A stretch of 64,000 nucleotides of DNA, taken from NCBI GenBank assembly GCA_964443135.1, contig CAYUBQ010000003.1, positions 62,001-126,000 on the forward strand, written 5' to 3'. Numbering within the stretch: the stretch's first letter is position 1; each line of letters starts with the position of its first letter. Shown here piece after piece: positions 56,899-64,000 of this stretch. The DNA comes from JAIPEI01 sp964443135 (GTDB lineage Bacteria; Desulfobacterota; DSM-4660; Desulfatiglandales; HGW-15). The position numbers and the translations under genes are program-made. The notes beneath the pieces are model-generated. The model ran no database searches. It was not told the origin of the DNA and was given only the letters and a program-made list of their open reading frames with translations.

Positions 56899-57421
56899 GA
56901 GCGGGGGCGTCCTCCCGGAGCGGAGGTGCGGCCGGGTGTCGGGTCGTCGGCCCGGTCGCCTCACCCGTTCTCTCCCGGTCGAAGGCCCGCCGGGATCGGA
57001 CCGGGATGTATCCCGCTTCCGAAACCGGAAGGAGGGTCCGGTGCCCGGACCCGCTGGAGATCCGTTCCAACGGTCCACGGCCGGATCGAGCAGGGAACCG
57101 GGGAACGGGAGAGAGCCTTCTCGAGGACTGCTGCGGGACCGGTTACGATGCAACCGGCGGGAAAAGACGGGGCCATGGACGCACGATGGCTTCGTTTTCG
57201 AAAGGCGGATGTCTCCGAGCTGTTCATGCTGTTCTCCAGGCGCGCTGCCGCAGCGGCCATGAGAATCGTGCCCCGTTCCTGTATAGGGCATCGACGGCGA
57301 ATTTGCAACCGGCTTCGCATCCCGAGAAAGGAGATGCATCAACCATCGAAATGGGATAGGATCTCTCTACCCCCCCTGCAAAGAGCTTCCACAGGACGAA
57401 ATCGGAAAGAGGAGGAAAGGG
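56899..57421. other. Intergenic region without recognised gene
   Basis: About 520 bp before the universal stress gene. A TAGGAT hexamer (57357-57362) matches the -10 of the stress promoter class but no CCCCAT box lies at the right distance. No frame in this stretch has both protein character and a ribosome site. Confidence 0.4.
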
Positions 57422-57895
57422 ATGCGTGGAATTCGGAAGGTCCTGGCAGCGATCGATCTATCCGACTACTCGAGAGAGACCGTGGGACTGGCGCTGGAGA
57501 TCGCCCATGCCACCGGTGCCGAGCTCATCGTCGTCAACGTGATCAATCAACGGGACATCGAGGCCATGGAGAAGATCGCCGAGCAGATCAGCCATCTCTC
57601 GACGGAGGAGTACTTCAGGCACCGGGAGCAGGACCGGGAGCGTCGGCTGGGGGAGCTCCTCGACCGGTTCGGGGGGGCGAACAGCGGACTGGATATGCGG
57701 ACCATTGTCCTCCGCGGCGTTCCCTTCTCGCGGATCATGGAGGTGATGCAGGACTTCGAGGTGGATCTGGTCGTCATGGGGGCGAAAGGCCGGACCAACC
57801 TGGCGGACGTGTTGTTCGGGTCCACGGCTGAAAAGGTCTTCCGGCACTCCCCGGTCCCCGTCCTGAGCGTTCGCCGCCGAGGCGAGGAGGATTGA
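57422..57895 (+). CDS. Universal stress protein (UspA family, ATP-binding)
   Basis: A 157-residue single USP domain: KVLAAIDLSDYSRETVGLAL at the start, FEVDLVVMGAKGRTNLADVL and LFGSTAEKVFRHSPVPVLSV near the end. The G-x2-G-x9-G(S) pattern for ATP binding is complete (GAKGRTNLADVLFGS), so it is of the ATP-binding class. GAGGAAAGGG precedes the ATG. It converges on lpd with four bases between the stops. Confidence 0.92.
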   Translation: MRGIRKVLAAIDLSDYSRETVGLALEIAHATGAELIVVNVINQRDIEAMEKIAEQISHLSTEEYFRHREQDRERRLGELLDRFGGANSGLDMRTIVLRGVPFSRIMEVMQDFEVDLVVMGAKGRTNLADVLFGSTAEKVFRHSPVPVLSVRRRGEED

Positions 57896-57899
57896 ACTC

Positions 57900-59333
57900 T
57901 CACTCGTGAAACGGCCGGCCTGCGGCCTTTCCCGCGACCTCCAGCAGGATCTCGGCCAGTGTGGGGTGGGCGTGGATGGTGTCGGCCACGTCCTGGACCG
58001 TGCACTGCCGCCGTATGGCCAGGGCCGCCTCGGCCACGAGGTCGGTGGCGCCGGCCCCCACCAGGTGAACCCCGAGGATGCGCCCGGTCCTCTCTTCGAG
58101 GACCAGCTTCGCCTCGCCCGCGATCCTTCCCAGGACCTGGGCCTTCCCCGAGGTCCGAAAGAGAACCGATTCCGAGCGCACCCCCAGCCCGGCCTCCCTG
58201 GCCTCGTCCTCGGTCCGGCCCACCACGCCGATCTCGGGAGCCGTGAAGATGGCCCCGGGTACCACGTCGTACCGCATCGGCCGATCCATGCCCATTGCGT
58301 TCTCGGCGGCCAGCCTTCCCTCGGCCGTGGCCACGTGGGCGAGCATGATCCGGCCGGGACCCAACGCGTCGCCCACGGCGTAGACGCCCGCGGCGCCGGT
58401 GCCTAGGCGATCGTCCGCCGGAATCCATCCTGCGGGATCCGGCTCCAGCCCGAGGTTTTCCAGGCCCAGCCCGGACGTGTCGGGCCGGCGTCCCACGCAC
58501 ACCAGGACGCAGTCCGCCTCCACGATCTCCGCGGGGCGTTCCCGCTGTTCCGATCCTGCGAAAGGGGACCCCCCGATGCGCACGCCGCAGCGTCCCCCGC
58601 GCTCCTCCACGCCTTCCACCCCGGCGTCCGCCAGGACCCGGATCTTTCGCTTCTTCATCTCCCGGAGCAGGGTCTTGACGCAGTCCCGGTCCACGCCGGG
58701 GATGGGGAGCAGCCGGTCCATCGCCTCCACCAGGGTCACCTGCGAGCCGAGCCCGGAAAAGATGGAGGCGAACTCACAGCCGATGACGCCGCCCCCGACG
58801 ATCACCATGGCGTCGGGCACGGCCTCCAGGGAGAGGGCGTGATCGCTGGAGAGGACCGTGGTGCCGTTGAACGGGAGGTGGGGCAGGGGCGCGGGGACCG
58901 AGCCGGTGGCGAGGATCAGCCGGTCCCATTCGACCGTTTCCAGGCCGCCTGCGGCTGGGGTGACGGAGAGCCGGCCGGGGCCCTCGACGCGGCCCTGCCC
59001 CTGGAGGTGCCGGATCCCCCGCTGCTTGAACAGGCGGAGGAGGCCCTGAATCTGGCCCTGGATCACCCGCTCCTTTCGCCGCATGAGCGCCGCCATGTCC
59101 GGAGAGGCGCCCCCTTCGACCGCGACGCCGAACTCCCCGGCCCGGCGCACCTGCTCCAGGACGTCGGCGGCCGTCTTCATCACCTTGGAGGGGATGCAGC
59201 CCCAGTTCAGGCAGGTTCCCCCGACGTTTCCCCGTTCGACGAGGGTGACCTCGGCCCCGAGCTGCGAGGCCCGGACCGCCGCGGCGTATCCTCCGGGACC
59301 CGCCCCGACCACGGCGACTCTGGTCCCGGTCAT
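57900..59333 (-). CDS. lpd: Dihydrolipoamide dehydrogenase (glycine cleavage L protein)
   Basis: A 477-residue class I disulfide reductase with all Lpd marks: VAVVGAGPGGYAAAVRASQL, the redox disulfide GGTCLNWGCIPSKVMKTAAD, VIVGGGVIGCEFASIFSGLG, YAVGDALG, and the C-terminal His-Glu pair in TIHAHPTLAE. It reoxidises lipoyl-H protein with NAD. Its start overlaps the serB-like stop (ATGA), placing it in the operon with the GcvT-GlyA fusion, so it most likely serves glycine cleavage or synthesis. Confidence 0.93.
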   Translation of the reverse strand: MTGTRVAVVGAGPGGYAAAVRASQLGAEVTLVERGNVGGTCLNWGCIPSKVMKTAADVLEQVRRAGEFGVAVEGGASPDMAALMRRKERVIQGQIQGLLRLFKQRGIRHLQGQGRVEGPGRLSVTPAAGGLETVEWDRLILATGSVPAPLPHLPFNGTTVLSSDHALSLEAVPDAMVIVGGGVIGCEFASIFSGLGSQVTLVEAMDRLLPIPGVDRDCVKTLLREMKKRKIRVLADAGVEGVEERGGRCGVRIGGSPFAGSEQRERPAEIVEADCVLVCVGRRPDTSGLGLENLGLEPDPAGWIPADDRLGTGAAGVYAVGDALGPGRIMLAHVATAEGRLAAENAMGMDRPMRYDVVPGAIFTAPEIGVVGRTEDEAREAGLGVRSESVLFRTSGKAQVLGRIAGEAKLVLEERTGRILGVHLVGAGATDLVAEAALAIRRQCTVQDVADTIHAHPTLAEILLEVAGKAAGRPFHE

Positions 59334-60598
59334 GTTCCGCTCCTCTCGGGTCCGGCGGGCCCGCTCTCCCTGGACTCCCGGTACCGCGCGATGTCCGACT
59401 CGGTGATGCCGAGGCAGTAGAGAATGTTGATCATCTGGTCGCCGCTGAATATGCCGTCCGCGGGCGGGATGCTTTCGGACGGCTTGCAGGCGATGGAAAG
59501 GCCCACGTCCTTCATGAAGCGGGACCCGGCCGATCCCCCTCCCACCGCCACCACCTGGTCCCGGCTGATCTCCTCCACGTTCATGATGAACTCCAGGATC
59601 TCGTTCTTGGTGGCCGCGGTCAGCACCGGCTCCTCGAGGCTCCCGGTGGCGTTTCCCGCTTCGTCTTTCTGGAGGGTGTTGCAGAACGCGTAGTCCACGC
59701 CTTCGGCCTCGTAGATGCCCCTCAAAAAGCAGTCCAGCCCCGTGGAGAGGAGGGCCACCTTGTACCCCATGGACTTGAGGATGCGGAGCAGCTCCAGGGC
59801 CCCCGGGTGGAGCTCCAGCGAGCGGCCCGCCGTCTCGAGCTCCTGCACCGGGACGCCCCGAAGGGCCTCGACCCGATCGACCAGGGACTGGGTCCAGCCG
59901 CCCGGATCCGCCTGGAGCGGCGGCGCGATCCGCTTTCCCGCCGGGGCGATGCGCTCGTTGACCGCATCCAGAAAGCGGCGGACGGAGGTCTCCTCGATCA
60001 GGCAGGACTCCACGTCGAACACCACGATCTTCTTGGCCTGCCGGTAGGCGCTTTCGCTCTGGATGACCACGCTCTGGTTCAGGCGGCTGCAGAGCTCCTT
60101 CAGCTGCTCCTTCATGCCCTCCAGGGCCCCGGCCCGGGAGGGAAAAGGCTCCCGGCGGACGTCCCGGACGTCGACGGTCGTCTCCATGGAGAAAAAGGTG
60201 CCCCGCGCGATCATGCGGCAGCTCTCGATGTTCGCGTTGAACCGGTGGAGAAGAGACGAGATCCCGGCGATGATCCCGGGCCGATCCATGCCGAGAACGG
60301 TCACCAGAAGGTGCTCGCCGGGCCCCTCGCCCCGGTCTTCGTCGCACGCCCGGAGGATCACCTTGAGGCCGGTCTCCTCCTCGATGCGTTTCAGCGACCC
60401 TCGAATCTCCTCGGGGTCCCGGCGAGAGCCGGTGAAGTCGATGACGAGGAAAATGGAAAAGAGACCCCTGCGGCAGTTCTCCTCCACGTCCAGGATGTTT
60501 CCGCCCAGCCCCAGGACCCGTCCGGTGATCTTGGAGACGAGCCCGGGCGAGTCCAGCCCGATGGCCGAAAGGCTCATGATCTGCTTGAGCTCGGACAT
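59330..60598 (-). CDS. SerB-like protein: two ACT domains plus a degenerate HAD domain
   Basis: A 422-residue protein. Residues 1-85 and 95-180 are ACT domains (SAIGLDSPGLVSKITGRVLG; TVLGMDRPGIIAGISSLLHR). Residues 195-400 are a HAD domain like phosphoserine phosphatase, but motif I reads FDVESCLIEE, with Glu for the second Asp, and motif IV reads VAVGGGSAGSRFMKDVG where SerB has GDGxND. Both metal aspartates of motif IV are gone, so phosphatase activity is doubtful; a phosphoserine- or serine-sensing role is possible. It lies between the SerK-like gene and lpd. Confidence 0.8.
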   Translation of the reverse strand: MSELKQIMSLSAIGLDSPGLVSKITGRVLGLGGNILDVEENCRRGLFSIFLVIDFTGSRRDPEEIRGSLKRIEEETGLKVILRACDEDRGEGPGEHLLVTVLGMDRPGIIAGISSLLHRFNANIESCRMIARGTFFSMETTVDVRDVRREPFPSRAGALEGMKEQLKELCSRLNQSVVIQSESAYRQAKKIVVFDVESCLIEETSVRRFLDAVNERIAPAGKRIAPPLQADPGGWTQSLVDRVEALRGVPVQELETAGRSLELHPGALELLRILKSMGYKVALLSTGLDCFLRGIYEAEGVDYAFCNTLQKDEAGNATGSLEEPVLTAATKNEILEFIMNVEEISRDQVVAVGGGSAGSRFMKDVGLSIACKPSESIPPADGIFSGDQMINILYCLGITESDIARYRESRESGPAGPERSGT

Positions 60599-60612
60599 TC
60601 CTCCCCTCCCTC

Positions 60613-61512
60613 TCACGGTCGATCCGGTCCGGAGGACCGGCGGTCGTAGAACACGAAGACCTCTTCGCCGTAGTAGCGGCCGTTGATCACCTGCCCCGGT
60701 CCGAAACGCCGGATCTGCTTGCCCCGGAGGAAGCTCTCGAACCGTTCGTTCATCTCCTCCAGCGCAACGTCCTCCCGGAACCATCGGACCGGCACGTTCA
60801 CGTTGATGGGGCGCGCCGACACCAGGTGTCGGGTCGCCTTGGGCGCGAACACCTGGCCGCGGCTCGCCGCGTCCACCACCATAGCTTTTGTGATGTGCGG
60901 TGTCCAGATGGCGAGTGCGTTTCGGCCGGGCACTCGGCAGGAGGCGTCGCCGGCCAGGTCCTGGCACGGGACGTACTCCAGCTCCGCCCCCTCCCGCACC
61001 AGCCGCCCCTGGATCCGCTCCAGGACCTCGTAGGCCTCGACCCCGCCGCAGACCCGGTCCGGGGGGAAGCGGAGCACCCCCCTGGCCTCCCCGCACTCCG
61101 CGCCCATGAGGAGGGGGTCCTGCTCGAGCCGGGCGGCGAGGGCCCGCCGGCCGGCCACAGGCTCCAGGCTTCCCCCCATCTCCTCGACGATCCCGCAGAG
61201 CCCTTCCAGGCTGCACACCCTCTTCAGCAGCCGGAACCAGTAGCGCAGCCCCACGTGATCGCTGTGGTAGTCGATCCTGCAGACCGGGATGGTGCGGAAC
61301 CCCAGACGCTTGAACACGAAGGTGCGGTGGTTGCCGTCCAGGACGATGTGGTTCCGCTCGACGATGATCGGGTTCTGGAGGCGGGCCCAGTCCTTGAGCT
61401 CGAGGGCGAGGCTGTCGGCCACGTGGGGAAGGGTCTCCTCGTGCTCTCGAAGCGTCTCGACCCGGACGACTTCCAGGTGCATGGTCAGGTCACCGGCCTC
61501 GATGACGAACAT
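60613..61512 (-). CDS. ParB-like protein of the SerK/SbnI (free serine kinase) type
   Basis: A 299-residue protein. The first 100 residues have the ParB-N pattern of SerK/SbnI: EVVRVETLREHEETLPHVAD, LQNPIIVERNHIVLDGNHRT and FVFKRLGFRTIPVCRIDYHS; DGNHR corresponds to the DGHHR catalytic motif. The rest contains RYWFRLLKRVCSLEGL and VPCQDLAGDASCRVPGRNAL and a C-terminal ATKAMVVDAA-like region. SerK and SbnI phosphorylate free serine; the neighbouring SerB-like gene fits. GGGAGG lies nine bases before the ATG at 61512. Confidence 0.65.
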   Translation of the reverse strand: MFVIEAGDLTMHLEVVRVETLREHEETLPHVADSLALELKDWARLQNPIIVERNHIVLDGNHRTFVFKRLGFRTIPVCRIDYHSDHVGLRYWFRLLKRVCSLEGLCGIVEEMGGSLEPVAGRRALAARLEQDPLLMGAECGEARGVLRFPPDRVCGGVEAYEVLERIQGRLVREGAELEYVPCQDLAGDASCRVPGRNALAIWTPHITKAMVVDAASRGQVFAPKATRHLVSARPINVNVPVRWFREDVALEEMNERFESFLRGKQIRRFGPGQVINGRYYGEEVFVFYDRRSSGPDRP

Positions 61513-61556
61513 CGTTTCGGTCCTCCCAACGTGCCCGAAGCTCGAAATGACGCGGA

Positions 61557-61660
61557 TACCGGTGGAGTCCCAAAAAGCCCGAAGCTTCGAGATCGTCCCT
61601 GGAATATCAACAGCTCCAGCGTTTCCGGAGGCGGGTGAGCGGGCTTTTGCGAATCCGTCG
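61557..61660 (-). repeat. ~107-bp interspersed repeat, single copy
   Basis: On the minus strand GACGGATTCGCAAAAGCCCG, CCAGGGACGATCTCGAAG and TTCGGGCTTTTTGGGACTCC match the unit at 33247. It lies 45 bp upstream of the SerK-like start, in the direction of that gene. Confidence 0.7.
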
Positions 61661-61673
61661 GTACCCAAACGTC

Positions 61674-61828
61674 CATGGCCGGCGTCCGGCTTCCGGTCAC
61701 CCCCGCTGATGAAAACGGGTGTCGTAGGGCGGGGTTTTACACCCCGTCGTGCTTGTCGCAAGCCTTGCGGCGGCGTGTGAAATGCCGCCCTACGCCCGGA
61801 CCACCGAGGGGCTTTTTCACGGTAAAGG
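61674..61828. repeat. Dispersed intergenic repeat, copy 2
   Basis: Partner of the repeat at 27350-27500, same orientation. It also has internal complementary ends (CGTAGGGCGG and CCGCCCTACG, about 60 bases apart) that could fold into a long stem. It lies directly behind the stop of the GcvT-GlyA gene. Confidence 0.8.
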
Positions 61829-61831
61829 GTG

Positions 61832-64000
61832 CTACCCGGATCGGACCAGGCCGTGCAGGTTCTCCATCAAGGAATCCAACTCGTCTTCCCGGAAGCAGTA
61901 CAGCAGGGTGGTGTGCGGCTGCCTCATGGCGCGCACCCCGTCGCGGACGTCCGCGCCGTCCACCAGCACGTCACGGATCATCTGGGCCAGCTCCTGGAAG
62001 TCCGGCTCGCCCATGCCGAAGCGGGTCATCTCGGCCGCGCCCATGCGAAGGGCCCCCGAGGCCGTGAAGCCCTCCTCCTCAGGGGTCGCCTGGTAGTTGC
62101 AGATGATGTTGTTGTCCTCCAGTGCGGATGCGGCCTCGGGCCCTTTTCCGTAGCCCACGCGGACCACGACCTGGTGGGTCTCGGTGAACCCCTCGTCCGG
62201 ATCGCCGGCCACGTCCAGGCCGCAGTCGTTCAGGGCCCGCGCAAAGGCCCGGGCGTTGGCGATCACACGGGGCTGGTACTCGTCCTTGAACCGGTTCATC
62301 TCGTAGGCGGCCATGAGAAGCCCCAGCATGGTGCCCAGGTGATGGTTGGAGACCGAACCGGGGAAGGTCCGCGCGGCCACCGACTCCCAGAGGGCGTAGC
62401 GCTCCTCCTCTTCCTGAAGTCGGGTCGCCGCGATGCCCCGCTGGGTGCCGAAAAAGGTCTTGTGGGTGGAGCCGGTGACCAGGTCGGCCCCTTCCCGGAA
62501 GGGTTCCTGGAAGTGGGGTCCCGCCAGGCCGAGAACGTGGGCCATGTCGTACATCACCACCGCGTCGATGCCGCTCTCGTCGAGGAATCGGCGAACGGCC
62601 TCCACGGGCTCCCGGCAGAGGACCATGCTCTTCCCGAAGATGATGAGCCGGGGGCGCACCTCGTCGATGCGCTCGAGGGTCGCCTGCACGTCCACGCGGT
62701 ACGGGTTGTGGGGGAGGACGGGGAAGGGGACCACGGCGGGCCGTTCGGTCCGGGGGTCCCGTGCCACGAAGTCCCGGAGCGCGCCCATGGGCTGGGAGCT
62801 CAGGTGGCCCCCCTTGGCGATGTGGTGGTTCATGACCGGTGCGATGCGCCGGGGCTCCCGCCTCGGGTCGTCCCGGTTCAGGTACTGCATCATGGCGCTG
62901 AAGACGGCGGTGTTGGCCATCTGCCCGCTGATCAGCCGGGTCTCCAGCTCGGTGCAGCCGAGAAAGAGGGCCAGCTCCCGCTCGAGGAGCCGTTCGACGC
63001 GGGCGATGAACTCCGTACCCTGGTAGTAGAACACCTCCGTGTCGTAAAAGGCGCGGACCTTGCGGTGCTCGGCGTAGCGGAACGAGGGATCCATGATGGA
63101 GAGGAGCCGGACCATGGGCGATGGGGTCATCTCGGAGGGGATCAGGTTGATGCATTCCCTCTGACGCCAGACCGTGTTCTCGACGGCCTCCTCGAGGAGC
63201 TTCCGGGCCGAGGTCGCGGCCGGCTCGGGCTCGGCAGGTTCGGCGCCCGCCACGATGGGCCGGGCATAGGGCGGGGCGTCGTTCCTGAGGTGGTAGGGGA
63301 CGACCTTCGCCTCGACGGTGCGGCCCCGGACCTCGACGGTCACCTCGTCGTCCTCCAGGAGGTCCGCATCGATGTAGGCCAGGCCCAGCCCCCGAAGCCC
63401 GTGCTCTTCGAGCTGGACCGAGGCGAGCCCTTCTCCTCCCACCTTCCAGTAGGGAACCATGGTGCCGCTGGTCACCCAGCCCACGTGCCCGCCGTGCCGA
63501 AAGACCCGGGAGCCCTCCCGGGCCACGCCCCTCCCGGTCACGGCCAGGGGGCGGACGATGCGGGGGAGATCGGCGATCCCGGAGTAGTCCCGGACCAGGA
63601 TGCGGCCGCGCGCCTCGAACTGGCGGAGGAGGATCTCCCTTCCCACGAACGCCCCCTTGAGGGGACTGAAGCTCACGGCGAAGCGGGCCAGGGGGCAGGC
63701 CATGATGGGGATCTCCCGGCCTTCCGGGTCCGTTCCCAGCTCGTGCCCGTAGAGTGGAAGCCCCGCCTCGAGGCGCAGGGTGTCCCGGGCGCCCAGTCCC
63801 ACGGGGGAGGCGCCGTGCTCCAGCAGGAGGTCCCAGACGAGGGGGGCCGCCTCGGAGGGCAGGAACAGCTCGAAGCAGACGGGCTCCCCGGTGTACCCGG
63901 TCCGGGCCGTCTGAACCTCGTGACCCTGGATCGTCACCGTGCCCACGGCGTTCCGCATGGGCTCGGGGAGGTCGCCTGCTTCGACCAGCGGCACCAGGAT
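61832..64000 (-). CDS. GcvT-GlyA fusion: aminomethyltransferase joined to serine hydroxymethyltransferase (5' part missing)
   Basis: At least 722 codons remain in view, open to the right edge. The first ~245 visible residues are the C-terminal part of glycine cleavage T protein (TARTGYTGEPVCFELFLPSE, GLGARDTLRLEAGLPLYGHE, PLKGAFVGREILLRQ). After an A/P/E-rich linker (GAEPAEPEPAATSARKLLEE) comes an SHMT-type PLP domain beginning WRQRECINLIPSEMTPSPMV, with KGGHLSSQPMG, YDMAHVLGLAG and the PLP lysine in TGSTHKTFFGTQRG. It would transfer C1 units between glycine, THF and serine. SHMT half is divergent (no YPGxRYYGG). Confidence 0.88.
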   Translation of the reverse strand: MLVPLVEAGDLPEPMRNAVGTVTIQGHEVQTARTGYTGEPVCFELFLPSEAAPLVWDLLLEHGASPVGLGARDTLRLEAGLPLYGHELGTDPEGREIPIMACPLARFAVSFSPLKGAFVGREILLRQFEARGRILVRDYSGIADLPRIVRPLAVTGRGVAREGSRVFRHGGHVGWVTSGTMVPYWKVGGEGLASVQLEEHGLRGLGLAYIDADLLEDDEVTVEVRGRTVEAKVVPYHLRNDAPPYARPIVAGAEPAEPEPAATSARKLLEEAVENTVWRQRECINLIPSEMTPSPMVRLLSIMDPSFRYAEHRKVRAFYDTEVFYYQGTEFIARVERLLERELALFLGCTELETRLISGQMANTAVFSAMMQYLNRDDPRREPRRIAPVMNHHIAKGGHLSSQPMGALRDFVARDPRTERPAVVPFPVLPHNPYRVDVQATLERIDEVRPRLIIFGKSMVLCREPVEAVRRFLDESGIDAVVMYDMAHVLGLAGPHFQEPFREGADLVTGSTHKTFFGTQRGIAATRLQEEEERYALWESVAARTFPGSVSNHHLGTMLGLLMAAYEMNRFKDEYQPRVIANARAFARALNDCGLDVAGDPDEGFTETHQVVVRVGYGKGPEAASALEDNNIICNYQATPEEEGFTASGALRMGAAEMTRFGMGEPDFQELAQMIRDVLVDGADVRDGVRAMRQPHTTLLYCFREDELDSLMENLHGLVRSG

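Noticed and set aside
57340..57362. TAGGAT as a stress-class promoter for the universal stress gene
   Set aside because: No CCCCAT or GAAT element and no -35 at the right distance.
1..64000. tRNA, rRNA, riboswitch and prophage genes
   Set aside because: None recognised by eye; tRNAscan and Rfam searches would be needed to exclude them.

Overview
The window looks like chromosomal DNA of a high-G+C, respiratory, anaerobe-leaning bacterium, most plausibly of the Desulfobacterota (former Deltaproteobacteria). This is an inference from gene content: multihaem cytochromes, a group 3b-type [NiFe] hydrogenase, rubrerythrins, a probable selenoprotein, the TreT/DUF5752 pair, and ~107-bp interspersed repeats that resemble elements I know from that phylum. 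I saw no rRNA, tRNA, CRISPR array, prophage or intact insertion sequence.

Layout. 1-4.9 kb: sensor fragment, solute-binding protein, aspartokinase, trehalose glycosyltransferase with DUF5752. 4.9-12.3 kb: redox and stress genes (hemerythrin, ferric-reductase-like flavoprotein and cytochrome c; HdeD and flavin disulfide reductase; dodecin; octahaem hydroxylamine-oxidoreductase-like cytochrome). 12.3-17.6 kb: ferritin-like gene, sulfhydrogenase-type hydBGDA, and two small zinc-ribbon genes. 17.7-20.6 kb: dihaem peroxidase and sorbosone-dehydrogenase-like lipoprotein. 20.65-22.3 kb: a lower-G+C insert bounded by a perfect 27-bp palindrome and a transposase remnant. 22.4-26.9 kb: GAPDH, transketolase, peroxiredoxin and SDR, translationally coupled; the peroxiredoxin has an in-frame TGA at the position of its active-site Cys. 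27-31.5 kb: small stress genes (AF1514-like, cytochrome P460, rubrerythrin, Tpx, DUF488). 31.6-49.5 kb: radical SAM, aminotransferase, PLD-VTT fusion, two MFS permeases, signalling proteins, and an APH/CysC/inositol-phosphatase-like operon. 49.7-53.9 kb: SGNH hydrolase, class V aminotransferase, NlpC/P60 lipoprotein, atypical rubrerythrin. 54-64 kb: a threonine/glycine/serine block (kbl-tdh; lpd, degenerate serB-ACT, SerK-like kinase and a GcvT-GlyA fusion that runs off the right edge).

How it works together. The redox and stress genes are united by a recurrent promoter: GAAT(AC/GG)-N8-CCCCAT overlapping the -35 region, often with -10 TAGGAT or a close variant 17 bp further on. It precedes HdeD, dodecin, the octahaem cytochrome operon, a zinc-ribbon gene, rubrerythrin and Tpx, and a looser form precedes the ferritin-hydrogenase operon. 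This suggests a stress or redox regulon read by an unidentified factor. The right-hand block suggests one-carbon flow between threonine, glycine and serine. GcvT and GlyA in one polypeptide would join methylene-THF formation to serine synthesis; GcvH and GcvP are not in the window.

Interspersed repeats (three tandem copies at 33.2 kb, single copies at 56.8 and 61.6 kb, a degenerate one at 49.76 kb; and a second family at 27.4 and 61.7 kb) sit next to gene starts.
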